Below, piece after piece: positions 45,749 to 56,424 of a stretch of 64,000 nt of DNA (its first letter is position 1; each line of letters begins with the position of its first letter). Source of the DNA: Megalopta genalis (taxonomy: Eukaryota; Arthropoda; Insecta; Hymenoptera; Halictidae); contig NW_027476096.1 in NCBI RefSeq assembly GCF_051020955.1, forward strand, positions 372,001 to 436,000. The letters are read 5' to 3'. The notes below the pieces were generated by a model, which saw only the letters and a list, made by a program, of their open reading frames with translations, was not told where the DNA came from and did not search any database. Position numbers and translations under genes: made by a program.

Positions 45749-45945
45749 GACTGCGGACTTTATGCATTTATGGCAAAGATGAGTAGGTGAAATAAAAAAT
45801 TATAAAGATATAGAAGAATTTAATAATATTGGTACACTATTTTAAACTTCTTAAAATTATGAAAAGAAACAATTCGTTTTTATTTAATTTCTGTTTCTTA
45901 CAAACGTCTTGGTAAGATGTGTATTTTACATGAAGATCCACAGTC
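45749..45945. mobile_element. MITE, GACTGCGGA family
   Basis: GACTGCGGACTTTATGCATT at the left, ACATGAAGATCCACAGTC at the right; TA before the left end. 197 bp. Confidence 0.85.
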
Positions 45946-46157
45946 AAGTAATTAGCAACGACTACGTCAATATTTAGATACTATTCTGTTTGATGAATTT
46001 CAAGAAGTCTTTTCTACGTTGTTGTAACTTATGCATTTCCTAAACTTTCTTAGGAGAAACTATTAATCAATCGTTCATCTTCTATCTATAATTCATTTAA
46101 TTTTGCGCATTTTTTAATTTAGCCCTTTTCTTATATACCGTATTATACAATATTATA

Positions 46158-46430
46158 CAGGATGAGGAACTTAAAACAACGGGCGACTAACTTGTTTGCT
46201 TGGAATAATAGAAAAAACAAGTGTCAGGCAAAAGTTGGTCGATTTCGAGGGGTATATGATACGATATCAATAGTTTTCTTGTTGGTGGAGGCATAGAGGA
46301 GATATGAAGGTCAAGCTTGTTTTTTTTTAATGGGATGATATTGTTTTTATTTATATTCTATTAAAGCCTTTCGAGACGAGCATAATGACCAATTACCAAC
46401 GTCATCGTAGTGTTCGTTCTGAAGAAATAT
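46158..46430. mobile_element. One arm of the 36241-type TIR element
   Basis: Begins CAGGATGAGGAACTTAAAAC after TA and continues with GTTGGTGGAGGCATAGAGGA, GATATGAAGGTCAAG and a T-run, as in the left arm at 36241-36430. The second arm is absent. Confidence 0.75.
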
Positions 46431-46665
46431 TTAAAAGTGGAGAGCCTTTATTTTACAATTTATACTTTTGAATCGATAATCACTTGTATTGTTTTTAAGA
46501 AGTTAATCATTTAAACAAAAATTTGAGTCCTTCACCTCGTATTATTCTAAAATGGTTTGAAAGAAGGATATATCTCCACAAATACTTTGTACTACACAAT
46601 AATTTATGTTTTAATGTGAATCGTCTAAATGCTTTTGTCCATTTCTATACGAAATATTACTAGTA

Positions 46666-46863
46666 AACTGCGGACTTTTATGCATTTGTGACAAAAATAA
46701 ATAGATCAAATACAGAAATAAATAGACATTAGAAAAATTTAAGGATGTTGTTACATTATTTTCAATTTATTTTTATTGTTAAAAAAAAACAAAATATTTT
46801 CACGGAATTTCTATGTCTTGCAATTAACTTAGATCATTTTTATTTTGCATAAAGATCCGCAGT
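46666..46863. mobile_element. MITE, GACTGCGGA family
   Basis: TA then AACTGCGGACTTTTATGCAT at the left; TTTGCATAAAGATCCGCAGT then ATA at the right. About 198 bp. Confidence 0.85.
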
Positions 46864-48296
46864 ATATAAAAATAATAGATTTGGTGGTTTTTTGAGTCAC
46901 TTATCTATAGATACACCCCTGTGTATCAACCTGTCAAATTTCATTGAGCTGTGAATATCCCAATGTATACCGTGTGCAATTTAGTAGCAGTATGACCAGT
47001 GGTTCTGCTGAATTATCAATCAGCCTGGAAAACGAGGGGCGAACATAAAGTATTTATCAATTGCAAAGATCTGCCGCAGCAACGCTAACGATCACTATCC
47101 ATCAAATTTAAACTTTTTTTCTGATCCGCAATATTCAGTGAGCGATCCCGATAGAGTTTGTCATGCAACAGATAAATCCGGAAGCAGAATTGCTCTATCA
47201 GCCCCGGATTTCAAAAAGCATGAATTTTCGTAAAATAGCACTGCTATTGACAAATGGTAGCATTGCGTAAAAACGAAAAACATTAGAAAGTTCGAATTTA
47301 TCCTAAGAGATAGAGGAAAGATACCGGAACATACTCAGTTTTTAATTCATCTTATTTCAAGTGGTTGTAAATATCCATCAAAATTCAAAAATAATCGTAG
47401 CGGACATTTTTTACCCAATATTTTCGTAATTTTACGAAAAATTCTCCATCTGTGTGGCAGTAATTCACTACATAGCATCGAATTATTAATTACCGCATCG
47501 GAACGAGATTCGATTCAAACAAATCGAGGAAATGTCAACTGACGACGGGCAGAAAAATTAAAAAAAATCATGCTCAATTGTTTTCGTTTGTAAACAGATT
47601 TGTACAGACAAAAAATTCGTATTCATGAATTAAATATTGAAATTTTCCAAAAGTAGCAAAAAATGTGATAATGGAAAAGGTGCTCCGTGAAAAAGAACCT
47701 ATGAAAAAATGAAACAACATATATACAAAAATTAGGGCTTAGGGTTCCGTGATTCCACGTAGCTACGGCAGTGCCGAAACGAGCGATAGCCGCATGGCAG
47801 CAAGACATCGAGTGCATGCGTTCTCAGTTGAATCGAGCATCGTTCCAACGAGACTATTAAACGCTTCCCTCTTCAAAAATGTCCATGGAATCCGGTGCTA
47901 GAGAATAGAGAATTGAAGATGACGAACTAGATGAAGAACTTTTCGTGAAGCTACGAAAATATAGGTTAAAAAATGCGCGCGACGACTCTTTTTGAACTTT
48001 GATGGATATTTACAACCACTTGAAATAAGATAAATTATAACGTTCGATGATCTTTTCTCTATCTTGTGAGACAAGTCCGAACTTTCTAATGTTCTTTATT
48101 TTTATGTAATGCCAAAATATGGCTATCTTGAAATAATTCATGTTTTTCGAAAACTAAGGGTGAGAGAGCAATTCTGTTTTTGGATTCGTCTTTCGGATGA
48201 CAAATTCTATTAGGTTGGCAACTAAGTAATTGCCGATTTCAGTTATAGATGTCCCTCACTCCCATTATTATGATATCCGTAAATGTTATATTATAA

Positions 48297-48297
48297 A

Positions 48298-48335
<38 letters not shown>
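48297..48335. repeat. ATT microsatellite inside the mariner
   Basis: About 13 ATT units. It lies at or near the internal deletion junction. The 64-aa minus-strand frame rich in Asn at 48286 is its shadow. Confidence 0.95.
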
Positions 48336-48366
48336 GTAATTTTTTATTATCCGTGAATGTTAGCAA

Positions 48367-48738
48367 CTGGACAAATTGAATGTAGCGGTCAAGGAAAAGC
48401 GACCAGAATTGGTTAATCGTAAAGGTGTCATTTTCCAGCAGAACAATGCTAGACCGCACACGTCTTTGTCCACTCGGCAAAAATTGATGGATATTGGTTG
48501 GGAATTGATGTTACACCCACCATATAGCCCTGATCTCGCGCCATCGGATTACCACTTATTACGATCCCTGGACAACTCCCTTCGTGGTAAAACTTTTAAT
48601 GATGATGACGCTGTAAAATCTCACTTAACTCAGTTTTTGGCCAAAAAGGATCAGACTTTCTACGAGCGTGGAATTTTCAAGTTGTCAGAGAGATGGCAAA
48701 AGGTCATCGAACAAAGTGGAAAATACATTACAGATTAA
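48367..48738 (+). pseudogene. Mariner transposase, C-terminal third
   Basis: Open from LDKLNVAVKEKRPELV to a stop after GKYITD, about 123 codons with no interruption. IFQQNNARPHTS is the block that normally holds the second catalytic aspartate (QDNARPH); here it is Asn. PPYSPDLAPSDYHL with the third aspartate is intact. The N-terminal DNA-binding domain and first aspartate are deleted. The lack of stops suggests a young copy. No protein function is expected. Confidence 0.93.
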
Positions 48739-48840
48739 ACTTCATTCCAAGTAAAAAATGTTTTTTATTTCATTGAACAAATCGGCAATTACATAGTTGC
48801 CAACCCAATATAAAGATCATGCACTGGGTAATACAGATCA

Positions 48841-49771
48841 AATTCTTGTTGGACAGTGTAATGCTTCTACATTTATGCTTCGTAATTTCTTATTTGCAAG
48901 AATAAAATCGAAGTTTAAAAGGTGACATGTTGATACTTTATATGAAATTTACGTTAAATTACAATAAAATATTTGACGCGGTTGCAAAAATTGATGTACA
49001 TGAAACATCTAACGCATCAAAGAATCCTTAATCTCTGTATTAACTTTGAATCGACGTACGGTCTGACAATCGTTCGCGCGGCGGACTCGGGATCTAATCG
49101 GGGTCTAATTATTGAATTTGTACGGGAAGTTATTCATTAGTTATAAAATCAAAAAAATTCAGTGGTTTGAAATGAATTGATACAAAGTAAAACAAAAAAT
49201 AAGATAACCGCAACTTCTTAAATTAAAATGATAAATCTGCGGGGTATTCTTTTCATTTTGAACACACGTAATATCTCTGTTACGCCTGATGTAGGGCATT
49301 TTTTTCTAGGTCAGCTTACGCCGAGTTTTCAAGGTCACTGTCGATTGTTTAAACAGGACAGTATTTTTTCGTCAATGCAATATTTTAGATGGCAAAAATA
49401 CGAATTCGTTCATGTATAATGCCGTAACACTTCGATGACCTAGTTACATTCGATAGCTGGAGACGAGGGGCGAAAGTTAAAAGTTCCTACTTTCTAAACA
49501 TATGTCAATGAATGGGCTCCATTGAATATTTATTCAACTACGAGTTGCCAATCATCGTTCGTTCGTTGACGAAACTACACCTTGAGAGAGTAGGATTTAT
49601 GAAACTAATATTTATTAATCAGAATAAAGGAAGACAAATAAAATGGATTAAACAAAATTGCACGTACTATCTTCAAATTATAACAGATAACAACTTATGA
49701 CAAGTTCGAAACAACTTCATCGCATCGAAAAATCGAATGCACCTCTCAAACGCTGCTGCTACATTGTCTGC
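48841..49771. other. Unannotated stretch
   Basis: A GC-richer patch (CGTTCGCGCGGCGGACTCGG) at 49070; otherwise ordinary. Open frames at 49228-49858 show no domain. Confidence 0.4.
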
Positions 49772-50062
49772 TAGAGTTGCCAGAAAATTGATGACGCGTG
49801 GGGCTCTCCGAAAATCGTACTCCACTTTAATTTTCCACAAGCTCCTATTTCCCCTCACTCCTATTGGAGAATCTCGGATAGGAAAACATTGAAGTAGAGG
49901 GGATGCGCCGTGGCCAAAAGGTTGACCTACGCGCCGTCACGTGACGATCTAGTGCTGCTACGTCTCCCCTCCATTACACCATCTTCAATTTATCGGAGAT
50001 TGTCGGACATAGAGCAGAGGGCGGGAAATTCCCCTCGCGCCATCAATTTCCTGGCAACACTG
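49772..50062. mobile_element. hAT-type palindromic MITE, 291 bp
   Basis: TAGAGTTGCCAGAAAATTG at the left pairs with CAATTTCCTGGCAACACTG at the right, continuing via GATGACGCGTGGGG / CCCCTCGCGCCATC. The flanks TTGTCTGC and CTGTCTCC agree at 6 of 8 bases, a candidate 8-bp duplication. Termini resemble those of 15843-16099 (GTTGCCAG). The 67-aa plus-strand frame at 49910 lies in it and is not a gene. Confidence 0.8.
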
Positions 50063-50786
50063 CTGTCTCCCCAAAATCTGCCGTTTCATCAGCATTTTCC
50101 CACCACGCAGTGACTCGCATTAACTTTACCTGGAAAACCCTGATCACAGCACGCTTGACGAACAGATGGCCATCTTCTGTCATAGTAAACGTTTATGAGA
50201 GTTACTTTTATGAATCTTGAGATGAGGCGATTCTCGAAATACTACATAAATTAACCGAAAGCGGAGTATACCGTCAAGCTATTTAAATTCGATTTTCTTT
50301 AAAATCGAACTATCACTAACGTAGGTATTCCAATGTTCGACGCAGACGTCATGCAGAAGCAATAACGAGTTTTCGTCGCTCATGTTCTGGTACAGCAATC
50401 TGTTTGGTAGAAGCGTTGACAATGTTGTATATAATGTCTACGGAGTTATTATAGTGGCCACTGGCTACAATACTAGGAGGGCGATGAGTAAGGGAGACAC
50501 GGTTGACATCCCTGTTGGGTGCCGTGCAGTCTCGTTACCCACTGCGCTGTATAGAGAAGTTTATGACGGGTCGTTGCTATTGAGCTGGAAGTCGGGGCGT
50601 TTGGGCATTGCGTGTTTGCTCTGGAGTAATTTACAGTCCCTGGCTCCTTCGGTGACATAAATGTAAAAAAGTTAAATCCGAGAAATCTAAAAAATAACAC
50701 GTTCAGACATATCTGTTAATCTGTCATAAACCTGCTCGTATTCAAGATTTTGCGCTCTGTATGTCATAACGGATATAGATGATATA
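50063..50786. other. Unannotated, GC-richer stretch
   Basis: A 92-aa plus-strand open frame (50382-50660) overlaps a 75-aa minus-strand one. Neither has a domain I recognise, and composition is above background. Perhaps an old repeat; I would not call a gene. Confidence 0.35.
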
Positions 50787-51860
50787 TGAGCCGTTTATTT
50801 TGAAAGTGGCATAAGTCACTTTTTCAAAAAATCGAGTTAATGGTAACACTAATTACAATTGAACGGTATCTTTTCATTTTTAAAAAATTTGCAATCAGTA
50901 AGTTGAGAACTATTGAGATTTGTTCGAGAGAAGTTTTGCTAATTAATGGTATAACAAACATGTTTATTTTGAAAGTGCCGTAAGTCGTTGTACTCAGGAA
51001 ATTAATTGCGGGGCTTAGTGTAAAAGAAATAGAAACGTGTGATAAGTGTGTGTGAAGTATTGTTTTGAATTATTTTCAGTATTTTTAAAAAGGTTGTGAT
51101 CACTGGGCTTATTTTTATAAGTGCGAAAGAATAGTGATGAAAAAAAAATGAATTTCTAACTTTGGATTTGTTACCAAAAAGAGGAAGACCTAGGCGTTAT
51201 TCACAAATAGAAATGGATACGTTATACGCTCGATCTCGTCCTGTTTCTTCAGCAAAATACAAAGACATGATGGCCTTACTTAATTATATACCCCCAATAT
51301 ACCACAGTTATTTTAAAAATTTGAAACAAAACACGATTTCCGAGGACTTAATCACTCCTATTGATGACGAAAATTAAATTGAACTGATGTATTTTCGTAT
51401 AAATTACTTATACTTATGTTTCAAAATGTACTAATTATTTTTGTATTTTATGAATATTAAAATAAAAAATACTTAAATCAAACCTTTATATTAAATATGT
51501 TCATGGTATAAATTATTATTATATATGTAATTTATTCAACAATTTTAGTAAATCACTGTCCTTTCAAAACATCACTTCAGTAAAATACATCGGACAAAAT
51601 TAATATATGTCAGTCATTTTTCTAAACTATTTATTTTGAAAATGGCTTAAGTCACTTTACCGTGATGAAAAGTGGGGATTTTTTAATGTTTATACGAAAT
51701 TATTTATACTGAGAAAAATATCAGTATCCTGAGATAACAAATACAAATAAATCTTCTCAAAAGATAGCATCCATATTTTTAAACGTGTTAAAACGCAAAC
51801 CCTTAAATATATCGACTTAAAAACAAAGTGACTTATGCCACTTTCAAAATAAACGGCTCA
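50787..51860. mobile_element. Composite TIR element, GAGCCGTTTATTTTGAAA family
   Basis: TGAGCCGTTTATTTTGAAAG at 50787 and CTTTCAAAATAAACGGCTCA ending at 51860, TA outside. Two further internal copies of the terminus occur, at about 50961 (GTTTATTTTGAAAGTGCC) and 51630 (TTTATTTTGAAAATGGC). The section 51624-51860 alone equals the 258-bp MITE of 31490-31747. The central 650 bp holds a 71-codon open frame. Confidence 0.8.
51162..51377 (+). CDS. Short conserved-looking ORF inside the composite TIR element
   Basis: 71 codons opening at a TTG: LDLLPKRGRPRRYSQIEM, then RPVSSAKYKDMMALLNYI, PPIYHSYFKNL, ending PIDDEN and a stop. There is no ATG at the start, so it would have to be a 3' exon (ATTTCTAACTTTGGATTT upstream is a poor acceptor) or a remnant. 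The S-x-AKYKD-hydrophobic ... IPP-YH-x-Y/F-x-NL layout recalls the C-terminal tail of some insect transposases, but I cannot name the family. Codon-like composition and a downstream AATAAAAAATAC at 51459 (polyA-like) argue it was once expressed. Being inside TIRs it is probably transposon-encoded. Confidence 0.4.
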   Translation: MDLLPKRGRPRRYSQIEMDTLYARSRPVSSAKYKDMMALLNYIPPIYHSYFKNLKQNTISEDLITPIDDEN

Positions 51861-54469
51861 TATATAGATGATATGATCAATTCCAGTACTTGTGGTTTGT
51901 TTATAGGCATAATTAACTTTGTATTTATAGAATATGACATATTAAGTTTCTTTTATTTAAACGTAAACTAGATGAAAGAGAATAAAAAAATTTAATATGT
52001 CTTGTTCCATAAATATAATGTTAATTATGCTTGAAAACCGGCTCCACTACCACAAATATCTAAAAAATACCAAAAATATCTAGACAATTAGATATTTATT
52101 AAGATTTTATTAAGAGTAAGTAGAAATTTACTCTGACTCGAAGGGGACATGCTACAATGACCGCAAATGTTTGCTGGTTGAACGTGTTTCCGAGATTTCA
52201 AGAATTCTTTGGTATTCCTTACTGGAACTGTACATTTTTTTATTGTAAACAGAATGTGCATTTCAAGATCAATTCAAGGTTTAACGTTTTAACCAAAAAT
52301 TAAATGAAGTATTGAAGGAAGATGGAACTTTTGGGACGTTTAACTAAGATTTAAACAGCATTAAATGACCTTTAACGATCTTCAAAGTGCAGTATTGTAG
52401 ATCAATCAATTTGAACTTGAAATGTATTGTTGGTTTGCATATAAAAATAGTTAAATAATCAAAGTTGAAATCTCGAAAGCACATCCAGCCACCAGAAATT
52501 TGCGGCAATTATGCGGTGCTTCCCTCGGAAGATGGTAAGATTCATTGCACGTATTTTTGGAAATGAGCTATAGTTTAGGAGATAATTAATTGCGTTACTA
52601 CCAATGGGCCACCCTGTATAGATTCCCGGCCATATTGAATTTTAGTACGAAAAGCTTATATTATTCTAGATAGCAGTTGAAATACTGTTCCAAAATCACG
52701 TATTAGATTGGTAGCCCCCTGGACAGTATCTTAGAGTTGATATCTCCGTGTATACCGGGCTTAGAACAGAGCTTAGGCTGTTGCTTCTGATTTCCCCCGC
52801 ATTTCTCATTCAGTGTGCCGTAACCGAGGGCATGGAATTTAGAATCCGCGATAGAACCTCACACTTCAACAAATGTGAAGTTATAATACTTTTCGATAAT
52901 ATATTATAATTTAGATGTAGTACATAGAGTTTGGCTCATTTATTGATTCATATTCCTTCGAGAGTCCAGTAGCTAATGAAGCCCGCTATGGTGCACTTTT
53001 GCCGCTCGAAGCGCACCAAATCATTAATAAGTTACGGGACTAAAATCGTATTTCAAGCCTTATCCCTATGGCAACCGATGATGAAACAGAAATGGGCTAA
53101 TTCACAATTATCTATCATGTGGCACCCGGTGATGAAACAGGCATCGGCTAGTTCGCCTATACTTCATTAACTGATGGTTTCCACAATCTGCAAAGATACC
53201 AAAAAACTAAACAAGCCATCTGCCATGCACAACTGCCTTAGCCCTCGGCTCGTAACGGTTCCCTCAGCAGTCGATATTAAATAGAAAAAAGAAATTCTTT
53301 AAATGTTTTGAACTTATGGAAGAAAGGTCTATGCTATAGAGTTGTGCAGGATGTATTGATGTCATGAGCGATATTCGTCGAAACATAGTTGATAGCAGGC
53401 AATTTTATTTGAATTAAGTTAACAAATAATTATTTGGAATAATTATAGATTATTATTTTTAATTCACAGACAACACAGAAAACTAACTTTATTCTGTTTT
53501 CGATCCAAATAGATTATTTTCAAATAATTTTTTATTTCAATTATTCGCTCAAGTAAAATAACAAATAATTTGACATAAAAATGATCGAACTTGTCGGGGG
53601 GCTGGAATTAATAAGAATGAATAAGAATTCTTGAATTAATCACTCACTAAATTTAATTGTACACAGATAAACTTCATATGTATTAGGAATGATATTTTCA
53701 TAATTTAACTGAATTTTGCTTTTAACATAGAAACTCACATCGTTGAGGCAGTTTCAAAAGTTTCTAAACTTCAATCGTTTTATAATTTTCTAAAGATTTA
53801 CTTATTGCTGCACGAATACTTTCGACTTTTCGGCAGATGACTCATGAAAATTCTCCAAATACGATAGGTTATGTAATTCCCTTCATTTGCAAAACTGGGA
53901 AATATTGATAATACTTGAACTATTTCAAATCATAGATTTTTCACAATTCACTTAAAATAGTGTTTCAAATAGAACATAAAATTTCTATAGATTAAATGAA
54001 ATAGTTTATCTTGGTAATCTGAAGCTAAAGTATAAAATGATGATAATAAATTAAATGAATAAAATGTTCCGAATTATGGCACAAATATTTTCAGTGGTTT
54101 TCGAATAAAATACAATTTAAAATATTATTATTTTTTCTTCCGAACAAATCAAATATTTTATTTTTAAAAATACATGCATGATCTAAAATATGTATAATGT
54201 CCACTTACTACTATTTTAACCAGCTCTGTTCATTTGTCCGATACCGTGTATGTGATTCTACATCTCTGGAACGTTGAAGATTGCTAAAAAAAAATGGACC
54301 GCAACTTTGTCCTTGACCTTGAAAATCAAAGTCAAATGGTACAAATTTTTTTACAACGTATAGTACTCGTCAAGGAGAACAAAACGCTGAAAGGAGCCAT
54401 AGATCTAAAGTCAACCCTTTATCTAAAAATCAGTAACAAAAACGACATATAAAACTTACATATACATAT
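51861..54469. other. Mostly unannotated stretch
   Basis: An orphan right end GGGCCACCCTGTATAG at 52608. A 51-bp spaced duplication (GATGAAACAG with CTA and TTCAC/TTCGC) at 53070-53160. A GC-richer patch at 52700-53280 with a possible diverged inverted pair (GTAACCGAGGGCATGG versus complement of CCCTCGGCTCGTAACGG). No gene supported. Confidence 0.45.
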
Positions 54470-54832
54470 AGGGTGTCCCCATTATCGAGATACAACACGC
54501 CGAGAAGTGATTCTAGATGCAAAAATAGGTCAAAGAAAAAAAATAACATTTTTCATTTATGGTTCCCTTCTGAAGAAAAATTATGTTGAGAAAATAATAC
54601 TACTGAATTGGGATCAAGTGGCGCGTCTGGCCATGACATACCAATTCTACGTCTCGTCATACTAGAAGCCATGTGATCTTAATGCATTTTCCAATTCAGT
54701 TTTCTCGAAAATGATACTGTCAATGAAAAAAATGTTATACTTTCCTCTCGATTTATTTTTGCATGTAGAATCAGTTCCCAGCCTTGTTATAACATGATAT
54801 TGTTATAACATGAACATTTTGGAGATATCCTA
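54470..54832. mobile_element. Palindromic MITE, further CAGGGTGTC-like family
   Basis: TAGGGTGTCCCCATTATCG at the left, GGAGATATCCTATA at the right. Arms pair through GATTCTAGATGCAAAAATAG / TTTTGCATGTAGAATC, AAAATAACATTTTTCATTTA / AATGAAAAAAATGTTATAC and ATTAAGATCACATGGC-type centre. Near the right end a 12-bp ATAACATGATATTGTTATAACATG duplication is present. Confidence 0.75.
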
Positions 54833-55035
54833 TATAATTTTTATATATTGTATTTAGTATCGTTACTTATGTAATGGTTTGGCTTGCAATGCGTTGCAAT
54901 AAAAAAATTTGACTTTTGACCTTGGTTTTTGCAAGCTAAGAACAATTTTTCGATTCATTTTTTAAGCAAATTTCCACCAATCCAGAGGTGTAGAATTGCA
55001 TTGCGGTGGTCGTGACATATAATTTTTTTCACCCT

Positions 55036-55300
55036 ATACACCCTGCACAAATCGATCCAGCAAATATCTAAAAAATATATCAAACGAAATTTGAATGTTT
55101 TTCGGGGGTACGTGATTTGATATTAATAAGATGTTCGTAGGTGAATACGTCGAGAACATATGAAGGTCAACTTTATCCTTTTTAATGTAATGGTATATTT
55201 TTTATTATACTAATCGATTCAGCTCGTCATTCTATTCATAAAAATACTAAGGCATTTATCGCGAAAAATCATTGGTTTAGAAGATATTTTAATTACTTAA
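55036..55300. mobile_element. One arm of the 38386-type fold-back MITE
   Basis: ACACCCTGCACAAATCGATC at the left, then ATATCAAACGAAATTTGAAT, TTGATATTAATAAGATGTTC, ACATATGAAGGTCAACTTTA and CATTGGTTTAGAAGATATTT, matching the left arm of 38386. The second arm is absent. Confidence 0.8.
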
Positions 55301-56045
55301 ATTATCCAAACCTAAATCAAATTATTTTCTATTTCAAAATGTAGTTATACAGAAAGATGATATATAAATCTGATAGTTTTTCACATGTTTTAAAAAACTA
55401 CAAAATAATATGTGATGAAAGTTTTCCATATAAGAGAATTGTTGCATTGAAAAATACTATCATAGAGGATATTATAAGTTTATTTTCTTTTTTAAGCAAA
55501 AATATACAGAAAAATTACGAAAAATTATTACAAATTAAATTTTGTACGAAAATTCGATTTAATTGTGTTCCATTGCTAAGATAATTTTCTATGATTTAAA
55601 ACTGAAAATGTAATTTTATTTTCTCTGTGATAAATATTATAAAAAACTTCTCGCATATCTCATTATATCTTTATATATACTACAATGCACACACACACAC
55701 ACACACACATTATAAATAGAATATTACACGTCTGTAATGATTTTGATTCAGTAATATCACGTGAAAATACAATATTTCGATAAAGGGCCTCCAAAATCGT
55801 TATTTTCGAGTTTTGCTATTTTTTATTGCAAGCTAAATAATTATTCTCTTTTGTGTCGTTCCACAATAAAAGTAAAGTTTTTTACAATATGGATGACACA
55901 TGCTTTTTATTAATACCCCAGCTTTGTAAGAAAGGAAACATTTTTTATCTGAGACGGAACAGGGTTTTAGCGCCACAGGTCCTTCTTCCGAATAGCTACT
56001 GAATTGAACCGTTATTAATTATGTATTTATTTATTTCTGTTTTAG
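55301..56045 (+). other. Intronic or upstream sequence before the Shaw exon
   Basis: AT-rich. An AC dinucleotide run at 55687-55709. The 75-aa frame at 55357 is Lys/Ile-rich without motifs. Since the Shaw exon has a splice acceptor, at least the 3' part is intron. Confidence 0.6.
55687..55709. repeat. (AC)n microsatellite
   Basis: Eleven or twelve AC units in the sequence upstream of the Shaw exon. Confidence 0.95.
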
Positions 56046-56097
56046 GCCGCGTGGGTTTCTCTGAGTCGGGACCGGCGGTAGCAGAGCCGTGATCAAA
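56046..56097 (+). other. 5' UTR part of the Shaw exon, with splice acceptor
   Basis: A pyrimidine-rich run ending in TTCTGTTTTAG (AG at 56044-56045) is a strong acceptor directly before GC-rich sequence leading into the Shaw ATG. The 52 nt between are read as 5' UTR, which implies at least one upstream non-coding exon and promoter. I cannot locate that exon; it may lie upstream in the window or outside it. The stop-free frame does not extend into coding sequence upstream of the acceptor. Confidence 0.7.
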
Positions 56098-56424
56098 ATG
56101 AGTCTTGTAAACTCGGATTCGGAGAACCGCGTGGTCCTGAATGTAGGCGGAATCCGGCACGAAACGTACAAGGCGACCCTGAAGAAGATCCCCGCGACGA
56201 GGCTATCGAGGTTGACCGAGGCTCTCGCGAACTACGACCCCATCTTAAACGAGTACTTCTTCGACAGACATCCGGGGGTCTTCGCCCAGGTCCTCAATTA
56301 CTATCGCACCGGAAAGCTCCACTATCCAACGGATGTTTGCGGACCACTGTTCGAGGAAGAACTCGATTTCTGGGGTCTCGATTCCAATCAGGTGGAGCCA
56401 TGTTGCTGGATGACCTACACTCAG
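56098..56424 (+). CDS. Shaw: Shaw (Kv3-type) potassium channel, first coding exon with T1 domain
   Basis: This exon encodes the cytoplasmic N-terminus of a Shaw/Kv3 voltage-gated K+ channel alpha subunit. It has 109 codons, in phase 0 at the donor. The T1/BTB fold is recognisable from NVGGIRHETY (residues 15-24), FDRHPGVF (55-62) and NYYRTGKLHYP (67-77). The intersubunit zinc signature of non-Shaker Kv channels, HX5CX20CC, is exact (H75, C81, C102, C103). Family knowledge: T1 sets tetramer assembly and subfamily specificity. I chose the ATG at 56098, in the context AAAATGAGT; an in-frame GTG at 56089 only lengthens the open frame. The donor CAG|GTACAT follows codon 109, and the frame runs on 45 nt to a stop inside the intron. 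GC content is far above the surroundings. S1-S6, the pore and the C-terminus are not in this window, so the gene is partial here and its next intron exceeds 7.5 kb. Identity is very likely. Confidence 0.95.

Larger units (their letters stand above)
48210..48808 (+). mobile_element. Internally deleted mellifera-type mariner, 599 bp
   Basis: Terminal repeats TTAGGTTGGCAACTAAG and TAGTTGCCAACCCAA (continuing as AATTGCCGATTT / AAATCGGCAATT), with TA at 48208-48209 and 48809-48810. A full element would be near 1.3 kb; here the 5' leader and an ATT microsatellite run straight into the last third of the transposase gene. The deleted copy kept both ends, so it could have been mobilised in trans. Confidence 0.95.
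47130..48840. repeat. Fold-back element with 330-bp arms, split by a mariner
   Basis: Left arm 47130-47457 (GATCCGCAATATTCAG ... AAAAATTCTCCATCT) is the reverse complement of 47929-48207 (AGATGAAGAACTTTTCG ... GATGACAAATTCTA) plus 48811-48840 (AAGATCATGCACTGGGT ... CAGATC). The two right-arm pieces are separated exactly by the 599-bp mariner with its TA duplication. Strongest shared block: TTTGATGGATATTTACAACC. A one-arm relative is at 24200-24620. Confidence 0.85.

Noticed and set aside
49910..50113. 67-codon plus-strand open frame in GC-richer DNA
   Set aside because: It overlaps the right half of a 291-bp hAT-type palindrome and has no domain.
50382..50660. 92-codon plus-strand open frame starting at ATG
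   Set aside because: An overlapping open frame exists on the other strand, and there is no recognisable domain or splice context. Kept as unannotated DNA.
56089..56097. GTG at 56089 as start of the Shaw protein
   Set aside because: The ATG at 56098 gives the N-terminus expected for Shaw and is the first ATG of the exon in frame; a GTG start is not expected in an animal gene.
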